Counted from the first letter of the stretch, positions 36,628-46,605 are shown. The stretch is DNA of 64,000 bases from Closterium sp. Naga37s-1 (GCA_947471745.1 CANJKZ010000724.1:3825501-3889500), one strand, 5' to 3'. Notes: generated by a model from the letters alone, not told the origin. Translations and numbers: made by a program.

Positions 36628-37242
36628 GCTTTAAGGTTTATGTTCCAAAACGTTCGAACCTTACGAGGCCACTACATAGATATTGAATTCAGATATCTCA
36701 AAGCATTCGACTTTTTGGTTTTTTTTTAGACTCATTTAACAACCGCGGATTCTCTACCGGAACAAACACCCAAAATATTTGATGTATTGCGTTTTGATTC
36801 TTTGTCGGGAGGTATTGTTTTGTATTACCGTAAGCCTATCAATATTATACGATACGTGGAAAATTCTAAGATTGAATTGATGTCTTTCTTGATTGATATT
36901 GAGAATGATCCCTTGATAGTTCACTGTTGTTATCGTAATCCTACTGATCATCGTAATATCAACACACTTTTTGAGATGATCACATCTTCCATTGATCAAA
37001 ACCCTAACGCAAAAATGATTTTCATTGGAGATTTCAACATAAATCTCAATGCTGTATCACAGCCTCGATATGAGAGATGTTTTTCGAGACATGGTTTTAT
37101 GCAATTCGTACTTGAACCCACAACAGTATGTAATACACTTATTGATCACGTTTGGTCAAACTCTTTTCAATCTCGGCTTAGAATCCATATTGGCGAAACA
37201 TATTTCTCTGATCATTTCCCTATTTATGTCCTTATTTCATGA
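36628..37242 (+). pseudogene. Helentron endonuclease (EEP/APE-type) domain
   Basis: Two in-frame pieces flank a TAG at 36727-36729. Landmarks of the endonuclease/exonuclease/phosphatase fold: FQNVRTLRGH (start), THL just after the stop where the catalytic Glu of the usual ETxL motif belongs, GGIVLYYR, CCYRNP, IFIGDFNINL (Asp/Asn pair), LIDHVW, and FSDHFPIYV at the end (Asp-His). Such a domain fused behind Rep-helicase is the mark of Helentrons. The nonsense codon replaces the metal-binding Glu, so this copy is dead. Confidence 0.8.
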
Positions 37243-37263
37243 TATTATTCATACCTTTGACAG

Positions 37264-40200
37264 CTACACCTCCTTGTCGGCACAACTCTGGTCGGGTGAG
37301 TTCCATCAAATATGGAAGACCTTTGTTTCAAATGTAAGAATGTTCTATTCTTAATTATTTGATGTTGCTTCTTATTTCAGGCTTCTGCTGAGGTTCAGTT
37401 CAAGAAACTTGAACCACTTGTAAAGAACGAAAGGAAACCAATAGATTTCCACCTCAAGTTCATTGTCCTTGGTGTTGACCTTGCACATCCAAAGGACAGT
37501 GGTCGTTTCACACCTGGCAAAGTTGCCATCTTTGAGGGCTTCAATGTTGCTGAGATTGTTCTTTGGCCTGAGCTAGAAGGCCAAGGAAAATGTGATGCGG
37601 AGAGCATCAATGCATTTGTGCGGAGTCTTTCGATCGGAAAGATTTATCAAGTGCACCGCATCGATGCAGTGCGCGGGCAAGTTGGTTGGTACGTGTTTTA
37701 TTTACATATCATGTTATGCGTCTCAAGGTGTTCCCCTTGTTTTAAGATTGGAAACATACATTTCAATGCAGGAAACGAGTTGGCGGCTTGGACCTCCAGT
37801 TCAACTGGGTCCATCGCTGTTCTTATATGATTGAGGCAGTAGGATCGGATAAGCTGAATGTAGGCAATGTGCCTACGGCATCTTTGAAGAACTTCTACGA
37901 GCTCAAAGATCTCGAACGGGTACGTGTTGTAGTCTTTTACATATGTGTATGTATATGAATTACAGTTGCATATCCATGTTGTCATATTAAATATTGTCAA
38001 ATTTAGATCTTCTAAGTCTAAAACAACAACTTAAAACCATCATGGCACGATGCAATAATTGGGCATGCTTTGATTTTGTAATGAAGTGTATTTGTACTAT
38101 GTTAGTGAAGTCTTTCATATAATGCCGTTGTGGTGGTTTCAATATACGTAGTGTCATGTTTGTGATGTGTAACATGTCATGGAGTGATAAATGTCATTAT
38201 TACGTGTATTATAATGTCGAGTATATCGTAATGTTGTAATATCAGTCAACCATGTTGTTGTGCATCGGTACAACTTGAGAATTCCTTAAAATATCGTTGT
38301 GACATAATTTGGTTTGATGCACGTTCATGTGTTATGGTGCTTTGCTCATGTTCTGTTCTTATTCGCAGTACATGACATGTATGACAATCGTTTATGTATC
38401 GTGCGTGAAATGAATGGCATGATGTCATATTTCTATTTACAATACTTTCTGAATGTTTTTTATGTGCTTTTTTTCCTTTCAGGTTCCATCCATTGCTGTC
38501 AAGTTGCAAGTCACGTCCTTTGAACCAAAGAACAGTGGCATGCACAAGTTGGTCGCTTGCATTCATGACTCATCCACAGAAACTGCACTGATTGCACAAG
38601 AAACCACTGCAATGCACATCAACACATGCTTCGAGAGTTATGTGCATGCGAACAAAGAGTGTTCGCATGTTCCTGTGTACTTGAGCAACGTGTACTTGAA
38701 GTCTGCAGTCTTCAAGACGACGAAACAATCCAGCATTGTTATTCTAGACGAGCAATTTGCGTCAAAATTTTCCAATGTTCCTCCATGCGACGGAGTCATT
38801 GACGTGGGCGTCGTCGAATTGTAAGTAGATGTGATTACGATGATTACATTGTATCGTGTTTACATGGTGCTTACAATATTGTCAAACATTATATATGTTG
38901 TGTTAGTTTAGGCTACAGTGGGTTAGCCTATAGGGGGTACACAATTCTAGGGTTAGGTACTTGTACTCTTTTCATTGCTAGTTCATTCATTCCTGTTCAG
39001 TGATTCCAACATGGTATAGAGCAGGTCCTTCCTAGGACCGAAATTTTCTAAGGGCCCACCACTACGTACCTATCTACCCGTGCCCTAGGGCGCCTCGGCG
39101 TGTCACGCCCCTAGAGGCCCCTCTTGACGGCCCCGCGCTAGCCCCGTTTAGGCCCCGTCGGCCCCGTTTCAGGCCCCGTCGGCCCCACGCTAGCCCCTCT
39201 CAGGCCCCGTCGACCCGCGCTAGCCCCGTTTCAGGCCCCGTCGGCCCCTTTTCAGGCCCCGTCGGCCCCGCGCTAGCCCCTCTCAGGCCCCGTCGGCCCG
39301 CGCTAGCCCCTTTTCAGGCCCCGTCGGCCCCGCGCTAGCCCCTCTCAGGCCCCGTCGGCCCGCGCTAGCCCCGTTTCAGGCCCCGTCGGCCCCGTTTCAG
39401 GCCCCGTCGGCCCCGCGCTAGCCCCTCTCAGGCCCCGTCGGCCCGCGCTAGCCCCGTTTCAGGCCCCGTCGGCCCGCGCTAGCCCCGTTTCAGGCCCCGT
39501 AGGCCCCGCGCTAGCCCCTCTCAGGCCCCGTCGGCCCCGCGCTAGCCCCATTCAGGCCCCGATCGGGCCCGCGCTAGCCCCGTTTCAGGCCCCTTCGGCC
39601 CCGTTTCAGGCCCCGTCGGCCCCGCGCTAGCCCCGTTCAGGCCCCGTCGCCCCCTTGCTAGCCCCGTCAAGGCCCCGTTTGGCCCCGCGCTAGCCCCGCT
39701 CAGGCCCCGATCGGCCCCGCGCTCGCCCCTCTAGGGCCCCAACCGGCCCCGTGCCTACCTCGCCGACCCGTGCCCACCACCCAGAGGCCCCGGGCGGCCC
39801 GTTCCCGCCGCAGCACAAGAGGGAGAGCGGGCGGCCCGTCCCCGCCGTGACCTGAGCCGAGCCGCGACCCGACCTGAACCGAGCCGCGCCGCCCTGCCCT
39901 ACCTGGTTCGTCCTACCTGCTTCTCCTACCGCTACTGCTGCTATTTCTACTGTTCCTATGGCTAGCCCACAGGTTCTCGTGTTCGATGCTGAGGGCCGCC
40001 CTGTGAAGTTTGACACCTGGCTCGATGACCTGCACCTCTACCTACAGCTCACAGCCAAGGATGACATCTCACTGTACGATCACGCCCTAGGCCTTGTCAC
40101 TGCCCCTGCTGCTACTGCTGACAGCACTGCTCGCTCACAGTGGCAGACTCGTGATGCCCACGCTCGCTTCGCCATTCGCAACTCCCTGCCGATAGACGAA

Positions 40201-43200
40201 CGCGAGCACTTTGGTCAGCACAAGACTGCACCGGCACTGTACACAGCTGTAGTTGCTCGCTACTCCTCACCTGCCTCTGCCGCACTAGGCCGTCTCTCCC
40301 TCCCCTACCTGTTTCCCGACCTGGCCTCCTTTCACACAGTCGCTGACCTCATCACGCACCTCCGTACTAGTGAGGCCCGCTTCCGTGCCGCCATGCCTGC
40401 TGAGTTCCTTGCCACGCACCCCCCTCCACTCTGGCTCACTCTCTATCACCTAGTCACCCGCCTCCCTGACACACTGCGTGCTGTCAGGGACCACTTCCTA
40501 GCTCGTTGCCCCACTGAGCTCACCATTGCCCTCCTCGAGAAGGAGCTACTTGCAGCTGAGGCTAGCATAGTCGCTGTAGGTGCCTCTCGTGGCGACCCCC
40601 GTACCCCGTTCTTTGAGGGGTGTTCTCCTTCCCCCCTTCTTCCCTCTGTCGCCTCTGCTGCTGCTGTCGACCTTCTTGGTACTGAGAAGGTCGGCACTGC
40701 GTCTGCCTCGAGCGGACGCCGCAGCGGCAAGGGCAAAGGGGGCAAGGGTAGTGGCGGTGACGGCGGGGGAGGCGGCGGTGGGGGCAGTGGAGGCAGTGGG
40801 GGTGGTGGCTCGGCTGGAGGGGCGAGTGGTAGCGGTGGGGGTGGTGGCGGCAGCGGCGGGGGAGGTGGCAGGAGTGGAGGCGGCGGTTGGGGTGGCGGTG
40901 GACGAGGCGGCGGCAGGGGTTGGGGTGGTCGAGGAGGTGGCAGCGGTGGTGGTGGCCGTGGAGGCGCTGGCGGTGGCCAGGGCCAGCAGCACACTCTCTC
41001 GCCCCAGGAGGTCCGTGAGTGGTACTCTCAGCACGGGGGTGGGGGTGGTCTTAGCTGCACGTACGTCATTCGCACTGGTGACCGCACTGGTCAGCAGTGT
41101 GGACGACCGCACGCCACACAGCGCTGCTTCTCTCGTCTCGACGACGCTTGGCGTGTTCAGTTCCCTCAGGCCACTGAGCTGCCCCGCTGGCTTGATCTCC
41201 TGAAGAAGGGGATTGATATCTATGCTCTAGACTTTGATGCTATTCTATCTGCCATGTATGTGATGTCTACTAGTGGAGAGGGTGCTGAGTACTTGTGTGT
41301 GCCGCCCGACCCGGGCATTAGGGCCAGTGCGTCTGCCGCTCCAGGTACTCACGTGTCGGCTACCCCAGGTGCTGGTGAGGCTGCTGCTCTAGGTGCTCGT
41401 GTGTCTCCCCCCCTTGGTACTGCGTCGACTGCCGCACTGCACACCTTCACACTGGACTCAGGTGCTTCTCGCTGCTTCTTTCGTGACCGCACAGCCCTTG
41501 AGCCGCTTGCTCGGCCAGTTGCTGTCTCCCTTGCTGACCCCTCTGGGGGTCCGGTCATTGCGACCTCTTCCACTGTCCTTCCCTGCCCTGCGGTCCCGTC
41601 GGGCACACTGTCAGGTCTCCACCTCCCCTCGTTCTCTACGAACTTGGTGGCAGGCTGTGCACTCCAGGACGGGGGTGTTCACCAGTTCACCCCTGCCTAC
41701 GAGCGCGTGACACACTGCACGTGTGCTCGTACGGGCCGTCACTTGGCTACCTTCACTCGGCAGCCGGGGTCGGACCTGTACACACTGACTACTGAGTCCC
41801 CTCAGGTTGCTGCGACTACGTCCGCGTCCGCGTCAGGTCAGCTGTCCGCCCCCTGCTCGTGTCGCTCTTTGGCACACGAGACTGTCCTCTGGCACCACCG
41901 CCTTGGCCACCCGTCTGTGCAGCGGCTTCGTGCCATGCACTCCAGGTACCTTGTCTCTGGCCTGCCCAGGGTCCTTCCTCCCCTCCCACCCTCGCCTGCT
42001 CCTACCTGTCTCCCCTGTGTCGAGGGACGGCAGCGCGCCGCTCCTCACTCCTCCTCGTTCCCCCCGACGACTGCTCCCTTGCAGACACTCCACATGGACG
42101 TGTGGGGCCCAGCCCGCGTCCGTGGTCAGGGTCAGGAGAGGTACTTCCTGATAGTTGTTGACGACTACTCGCGCTACACCTCGGTCTTCCCCTTGCGCAC
42201 CAAGGGTGAGGTCCCTGATGTCTTGATCCCTTGGATCCGCCGAGCCCGTCTCCAGCTCAGCGAGCGTTTTCACTCGGACTTTCCTGTCCTGCGCTTGCAC
42301 TCTGACAGAGGTGGTGAGTTCTCCTCCGACCTCTTGGCAGCCTACTGTGCTGAGCACGGCATTGAGCAGTCGTTCACGCTTCCGGCTTCTCCACAGCAGA
42401 ATGGGGTTGCGGAGCGCCGCATTGGCCTGGTCATGGAGGTCGCCCGTACCTCCTTGATCCATGCGGCTGCCCCCCACTTTCTGTGGCCGTTTGCGGTCCG
42501 CTACGCTGCGCATCAACTCAACCTCTGGCCCCGTGTCTCCTTGCCGGAGACCTCGCCCACACTACTGTGGACGGGGGAGGTTGGCGATGCGTCGCGTTTC
42601 CGGGTCTGGGGGTCTCGAGCTTTTGTCCGCGATTCGTCTGCGGACAAGCTCTCCTCCCGTGCTGTTCCCTGCGTCTTCCTCGGCTTTGTCCCGGACGCGT
42701 CTGGTTGGCAGTTTTACCACGCCACCTCGCGCCGAGTCTTGCCCTCCCAGGACGTCACTTTTGACGAGTCCGTCCCCTACTACCGCCTCTTCCCCTACCG
42801 CACTGCCCCGCTCCCCCCCCCGCCTCTCTTCCTCTCGCCAGGTGCTGCTGTTGCAGACCCCCTCCCCCCTCAGGGTGCCGCTCCCTCAGGTGTGTCTCAG
42901 GTAGACCCGGTTGAGCCTGTTGAGGTAGCTGTCGACTCTCGTCCTGCTGGGGGTGCTGAGCCTGGGGGTGCTGAGCCTTGGGGTGTGGAGCCTGGGGGTG
43001 TGGAGCCTGGGGGTGTGGAGCCTGGGGGTGTGGAGCTTGAGGGTTCTGAGCTTGGGGGGGTGGAGCCTCGTGGTACTGAGCTGCGGAGTCCGGAGTCTGG
43101 GGGTTCTGCGTCTGGAGGTACGAGGTCTGGGAGTCCTGCACCTGGAGGAGCCCTCTCCTCGGAGCAGCTACGTGCGTGGTACTTAGAGTACTGCAGCCTC

Positions 43201-46200
43201 CGGAGAGGTACCGCTCGAGCCGGACGTACTACTGGGACTGGTGCTAGTACTTCTTCTCCCGTTCGGGAGCTCCCCTCCCGCGAGCGGATCCGTGAGTGGT
43301 ACGAGCGGCGCTGCACTCTTCGGAGTGGCGTGCCTCGTGTTACGAACCCCGCTGCTGTTGGAGCTGCTGCTGGTGCTGAGGACCCGGGCGTTGGAGCTGC
43401 TGCTGGTGCTGAGGACCCGGGCGTTGGAGCTGCTGCTGGTGCTGAGGACCCGGGCGTTGGAGCTGCTGCTGGTGCTGAGGACCCGGGCGTTGGAGCCGCT
43501 GCTGGTGCTGAGGACCCGGGCGTTGGAGCTGCTGCTGGTGCTGAGGACCCGGGCGTTGGAGCCGCTGCTGGTGCTGAGGACCCGGGCGTTGGAGCTGCTG
43601 CTGGTGCTGAGGACCCAGGCGTTGGAGCTACTGCTGGTGCTGAGGACCCGGGCGTTGGAGCTACCGCTGGTGCTGAGAACGTGGACGCTGGAGCTGCTGC
43701 TGGTGCTGCCGACCCTGGTGCGGGTGTCCCTGCTGGCTCTGGTGTCGCTGCTCGGTCTCAGCCGTACTTTGTTCCGCTCCTTCAGCAGGTTCTTGGTCAG
43801 CTTCCTCCTCCTTTTCCTCCTCCCTCCTTAGAGTGTCCTCAGCCTGTCCAGCTGCAGTCGGCGTTACCGTCTGCCTCCTCTCTCCTTGGTCCTGCTCCTT
43901 ACACTGGTCCGACTGGAGGTCTTACTGAGCGGCGTGAGCCTGCGTCTCGTCCTGCGTCGCCTGAGTCTCGTCCTGGGTCGCCTGTCCGCACTGCTCTCTC
44001 TAGTCGTCGAGTCCAGCGTCAGCGTCTTCCTGCTGTCCCAGGCACTCACCGGATGGCGCTTCGTCCGTCCACTGCTCCACAGCGTGTCCCACTGCCGTCT
44101 CCTCCTGCTCTTCCTGACCCTGGGTCAGACTCTCTCCGTGCTACCAGTCCTGCTGTCACGCGTCTCCTGGCCACTGTTGTCACTGACCCTTCCTTTGAGT
44201 CTGCTGCTGCGTCTGCCTTAGTTGCTGAGCTTGTCGACTTTGCTGCTCGCTGTCGTCTAGACTACGCTGCTAGCCTAGTTGCTGAGTCTGAGTCTGTCTG
44301 TCCTCCGTCCGTCGGGGGTGAGTGTGCTCTTGGCACTGACGTCCTTGAGGACAGGCAGGAGGAGTTCCAGTGCTTTGCTGCCGCTTTGCCCCATCTCGTG
44401 TCCATGCTTGTTGCCCCTGAGGGAGACCCGGATGCACCAGACATCCCGACCCCACGCTCTTACGCAGAGGCGATGGCCGGTCCCTACTCCTCTCAGTGGC
44501 AGTCAGCCATGGACACAGAGATGGCTTCCTGGAAGTCCACAGGCACCTACGTCGACGAGGTTCCCCCGCCTGGGGCGAACATCGTCAGTGGCATGTGGAT
44601 TTTCAGGGTGAAGCGGCCGCCGGGTTCTCCGCCTGTCTTCAAGGCGCGTTACGTTGCACGAGGCTTCAGTCAGCGCGAGGGAGTTGACTTCTTCCAGACC
44701 TTCTCCCCGACCCCGAAGATGACCACTCTTCGGGTTCTGCTGCACGTCGCCGCTCAGCGTGACTACGAGCTCCACTCGCTTGACTTCAGCACTGCTTTCC
44801 TGCAGGGCAGCCTGCACGAGGAGATCTGGCTGCGCCGTCCACCTGGCTTCACTGGGTCGTTCCCTCCTGGTACCCAGTGGAGCCTCCGACGGCCAGTCTA
44901 CGGTCTCCGCCAGGCGCCTCGTGAGTGGCACGACACACTGAGGACTACGCTTGCGGCTCTTGGGTTCGCGCCTTCTACTGCTGACCCGTCGCTGTTTCTA
45001 CGCACCGACACCTCACTGCCGCCGTTCTACGTCCTTGTGTACGTCGACGACTTGGTCTTTGCTACTGCTGACACTGTGGCACTCGCCCACGTGAAGTCGG
45101 AGCTGCAGAAGAGACACACGTGCACAGACCTGGGTGAACTGACAAGCTATCTTGGCTTGCGGATCACCCGGGACAGAGCACGCCGCACCATCACCTTGAC
45201 TCAGTCACACATGGTGCAGCAGGTCCTTCAGCGCTTCCGCTTCACGTACTCCTCGCCTCAGCCCACTCCTCTGCCTACCGGTCACTCGCTCTCAGCTCTG
45301 CCTTCGGATGAGTCCGTAGAGCCGAGTGGCCCGTATCCAGAGCTTGTGGGTTGCCTCATGTACCTGATGACCTGCACTCGACCAGACCTTGCATACCCTC
45401 TCAGCATTCTTGCACGCTATGTCGCTCCCGGCCGTCACCGGAAGGAGCACATGGATGCAGCTAAGAGGGTGTTGCGCTACTTGTGCAGTACGTCGGGCAT
45501 GGGGCTAGTGCTTGGAGGGCGAGTCCCAGTTGTTCTCACTGGGCACTCAGACGCTTCTTGGGCAGACGACCAGGCTACTCAGCGGTCGTCTCAGGGTTAC
45601 TCCTTCAGTCTTGGCTCTGGTTCTGTTTCTTGGCGTTCTACTCGCTCTTCTTCTGTTCTCAGCTCCAGTTGTGAGGCTGAGATCTACGCCACAGCCATGG
45701 CGGCCCAGGAGCTACGCTGGCTCACCTACTTGCTGACCGACCTTGGAGAGCAGCCTCGTTCTCCTCCAGTGCTGTACGTCGACAACAAGGCAGCCATTGC
45801 CTTGTGTGAGGAGCACAGACTGGAGCACAGAACGAAGCATATTGCTCTGCGTTACTTCCTCGCTCGAGAGCTGCAGCAGCGTGGTCAGCTTCGCCTGCGT
45901 TACGTGGCCTCTGAGGCCAACACTGCTGATGTGTTCACCAAGGCGCTTCAGCCTTGTGACCATCAGCGCTTTTGCACTCTTCTAGGCCTTGTGCCTACTG
46001 GACCTCACTTGCTTACTTCTTGAGTCTGTTGTACTGTGATCTCTATATATAAACCTGCATGTGAACTGGTCTTGTGACCACTTGCTTGTGCTCGGAATTT
46101 GTGTGGTATCCTTGAGATCCACCCTGAGCTTGTTTTGCCTTGCTTTGCCTTGACTGGTCTTGTGACCCCTAGTTCTCCCCACTTTGCCTATGGGGGTGTG

Positions 46201-46473
46201 TCAAACATTATATATGTTGTGTTAGTTTAGGCTACAGTGGGTTAGCCTATAGGGGGTACACAATTCTAGGGTTAGGTACTTGTACTCTTTTCATTGCTAG
46301 TTCATTCATTCCTGTTCAGTGATTCCAACAAATATCATGTCATTTTCCTTCCAGAATGACTCATGTCGACGTACTCGTTCACACCACAAAGAAAGAGAGA
46401 ATCGCCTCATTTGATGCGGAAATTCAAGACCCACGGCACAACAGCCGAACAATGTGTACTGTCAAGTGTGGGG
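37264..46473 (+). CDS. Intron-containing RPA-like (OB-fold) gene, 3' end cut by E7
   Basis: Exons with consensus GT-AG borders and continuous phase: about 37264-37333, 37381-37688, 37772-37919, 38483-38820 and 46355-46473. Introns: 47 bp, 83 bp, 563 bp, and one of 7.5 kb that contains E6. Exon lengths 308, 148 and 338 keep phase through every junction, which strongly supports the model. Segments such as GKIYQVHRIDAV, VPSIAVKLQVTSF and VPVYLSNVYLKSAVF…SSIVIL resemble the β-strands of replication protein A OB folds ('GKVYxIS', 'PVIAIKGARVSDF'). Helitrons often carry RPA-like genes, and this one sits directly behind the Helentron endonuclease. Family assignment is tentative; it could instead be a host gene. 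The first exon boundary is uncertain and no start codon is assigned. Confidence 0.5.
37920..38482 (+). other. Intron of the RPA-like gene (563 bp)
   Basis: GTACGTGTTG at the 5' border and a T-rich tract ending CCTTTCAG at the 3' border. AT-rich, with no ORF or repeat that I can name inside. Confidence 0.7.
38880..39011 (+). repeat. 5' LTR of E6
   Basis: TGTCAAACATT…GATTCCAACA, 132 bp; core TAGGCTACAGTGGGTTAGCC is a variant of the shared LTR core. Confidence 0.95.
39012..39060 (+). other. Primer-binding site, hairpin and GGGCCCACC motif (E6)
   Basis: TGGTATAGAGCAG, perfect stem GGTCCT-TCCT-AGGACC (39024-39039), AGGGCCCACC (39051-39060). Confidence 0.8.
39110..39720 (+). repeat. GC-rich minisatellite leader of E6
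   Basis: Alternating units of CAGGCCCCGTCGGCCC and CGCGCTAGCCCC type, with spacing near 20 and 40 bp. The unit is unlike any other leader in the window. Confidence 0.85.
39958..46023 (+). CDS. Copia gag-pol polyprotein of E6, intact (2021 residues)
   Basis: Start at MASPQVLVFDAEGRP. Gag aligns along its length with the other copies but is diverged, and its THPPPLWLT segment has no long C-run, so it lacks the slippage site seen in E2 and E5. Then Gly-rich (about residues 260-340); knuckle C-x13-C-x3-H-x4-C (CTYVIRTGDRTGQQC…H…C); protease LDSGAS; WHHRLGH; integrase HMDVWG, HSDRGGEF, NGVAERR; a linker with EPGGV repeats, two LRAWY/IREWY-type motifs and an 11-residue tandem repeat; RT with YVDD; RNase H with GHSDASWADD; end TADVFTKALQPCDHQRFC. 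All catalytic residues that I can place are present. Confidence 0.95.
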   Translation: MASPQVLVFDAEGRPVKFDTWLDDLHLYLQLTAKDDISLYDHALGLVTAPAATADSTARSQWQTRDAHARFAIRNSLPIDEREHFGQHKTAPALYTAVVARYSSPASAALGRLSLPYLFPDLASFHTVADLITHLRTSEARFRAAMPAEFLATHPPPLWLTLYHLVTRLPDTLRAVRDHFLARCPTELTIALLEKELLAAEASIVAVGASRGDPRTPFFEGCSPSPLLPSVASAAAVDLLGTEKVGTASASSGRRSGKGKGGKGSGGDGGGGGGGGSGGSGGGGSAGGASGSGGGGGGSGGGGGRSGGGGWGGGGRGGGRGWGGRGGGSGGGGRGGAGGGQGQQHTLSPQEVREWYSQHGGGGGLSCTYVIRTGDRTGQQCGRPHATQRCFSRLDDAWRVQFPQATELPRWLDLLKKGIDIYALDFDAILSAMYVMSTSGEGAEYLCVPPDPGIRASASAAPGTHVSATPGAGEAAALGARVSPPLGTASTAALHTFTLDSGASRCFFRDRTALEPLARPVAVSLADPSGGPVIATSSTVLPCPAVPSGTLSGLHLPSFSTNLVAGCALQDGGVHQFTPAYERVTHCTCARTGRHLATFTRQPGSDLYTLTTESPQVAATTSASASGQLSAPCSCRSLAHETVLWHHRLGHPSVQRLRAMHSRYLVSGLPRVLPPLPPSPAPTCLPCVEGRQRAAPHSSSFPPTTAPLQTLHMDVWGPARVRGQGQERYFLIVVDDYSRYTSVFPLRTKGEVPDVLIPWIRRARLQLSERFHSDFPVLRLHSDRGGEFSSDLLAAYCAEHGIEQSFTLPASPQQNGVAERRIGLVMEVARTSLIHAAAPHFLWPFAVRYAAHQLNLWPRVSLPETSPTLLWTGEVGDASRFRVWGSRAFVRDSSADKLSSRAVPCVFLGFVPDASGWQFYHATSRRVLPSQDVTFDESVPYYRLFPYRTAPLPPPPLFLSPGAAVADPLPPQGAAPSGVSQVDPVEPVEVAVDSRPAGGAEPGGAEPWGVEPGGVEPGGVEPGGVELEGSELGGVEPRGTELRSPESGGSASGGTRSGSPAPGGALSSEQLRAWYLEYCSLRRGTARAGRTTGTGASTSSPVRELPSRERIREWYERRCTLRSGVPRVTNPAAVGAAAGAEDPGVGAAAGAEDPGVGAAAGAEDPGVGAAAGAEDPGVGAAAGAEDPGVGAAAGAEDPGVGAAAGAEDPGVGAAAGAEDPGVGATAGAEDPGVGATAGAENVDAGAAAGAADPGAGVPAGSGVAARSQPYFVPLLQQVLGQLPPPFPPPSLECPQPVQLQSALPSASSLLGPAPYTGPTGGLTERREPASRPASPESRPGSPVRTALSSRRVQRQRLPAVPGTHRMALRPSTAPQRVPLPSPPALPDPGSDSLRATSPAVTRLLATVVTDPSFESAAASALVAELVDFAARCRLDYAASLVAESESVCPPSVGGECALGTDVLEDRQEEFQCFAAALPHLVSMLVAPEGDPDAPDIPTPRSYAEAMAGPYSSQWQSAMDTEMASWKSTGTYVDEVPPPGANIVSGMWIFRVKRPPGSPPVFKARYVARGFSQREGVDFFQTFSPTPKMTTLRVLLHVAAQRDYELHSLDFSTAFLQGSLHEEIWLRRPPGFTGSFPPGTQWSLRRPVYGLRQAPREWHDTLRTTLAALGFAPSTADPSLFLRTDTSLPPFYVLVYVDDLVFATADTVALAHVKSELQKRHTCTDLGELTSYLGLRITRDRARRTITLTQSHMVQQVLQRFRFTYSSPQPTPLPTGHSLSALPSDESVEPSGPYPELVGCLMYLMTCTRPDLAYPLSILARYVAPGRHRKEHMDAAKRVLRYLCSTSGMGLVLGGRVPVVLTGHSDASWADDQATQRSSQGYSFSLGSGSVSWRSTRSSSVLSSSCEAEIYATAMAAQELRWLTYLLTDLGEQPRSPPVLYVDNKAAIALCEEHRLEHRTKHIALRYFLARELQQRGQLRLRYVASEANTADVFTKALQPCDHQRFCTLLGLVPTGPHLLTS
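43357..43719 (+). repeat. 33-bp coding minisatellite in the E6 integrase-RT linker
   Basis: Eleven units encode VGAAAGAEDPG (eight perfect at protein level, then three variants ending …AENVD and …AADPG). The unit length divisible by three keeps pol in frame whatever the copy number. No counterpart with this unit is in the other copies, which have EPGGA repeats there. Confidence 0.9.
46177..46198 (+). other. Polypurine-tract hairpin next to 3' LTR (E6)
   Basis: CCCCA, loop, TATGGGGGTG directly before the LTR. Confidence 0.65.
46199..46330 (+). repeat. 3' LTR of E6
   Basis: 132 bp, identical to the 5' copy; followed by AATAT at 46331-46335. Confidence 0.95.
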
Positions 46474-46605
46474 TGTAAAAGAACGAGGGATGAGTGAACT
46501 AGCAAGCAGGTGGGTACAAGTAGGAAAACCTAAAAGTGTTGTACCCCATATTGTCTACCCCACTACAGCCTACACAGACTATAGCATATGAGTTTGACAC
46601 ACCCC
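46474..46605 (-). mobile_element. Copia LTR stub E7 (minus strand)
   Basis: A 126-bp LTR (46474-46599), TG…CA in both senses of reading, closest to the E3 LTR, followed by CACCCC, the start of the polypurine region in reverse. E8 has inserted into that polypurine tract (TSD candidate ACCCC, 46601-46605). The rest of E7 is not seen. It cuts the last visible exon of the RPA-like gene. Confidence 0.75.

Larger units (their letters stand above)
38880..46330 (+). mobile_element. Copia LTR retrotransposon E6, complete and intact, plus strand, inside an intron
   Basis: 7451 bp with identical 132-bp LTRs (38880-39011, 46199-46330) and target duplication AATAT (38875-38879, 46331-46335). It lies 60 bp inside an intron whose borders are GTAAGTAGAT (38821) and TTCCTTCCAG (46354). 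Its protein is clearly diverged from E1-E5/E8 in gag and linker. A full open frame and identical LTRs suggest recent insertion. Confidence 0.97.

Noticed and set aside
37381..38820. Argonaute/Piwi-like gene
   Set aside because: A first glance at the GVDLAHP segment suggested it, but no Piwi catalytic motifs follow. The spliced protein fits OB-fold patterns better.
39110..39720. Regularly spaced repeats resembling a CRISPR array
   Set aside because: Units are contiguous, degenerate and GC-rich without unique spacers, inside a eukaryotic retrotransposon leader.
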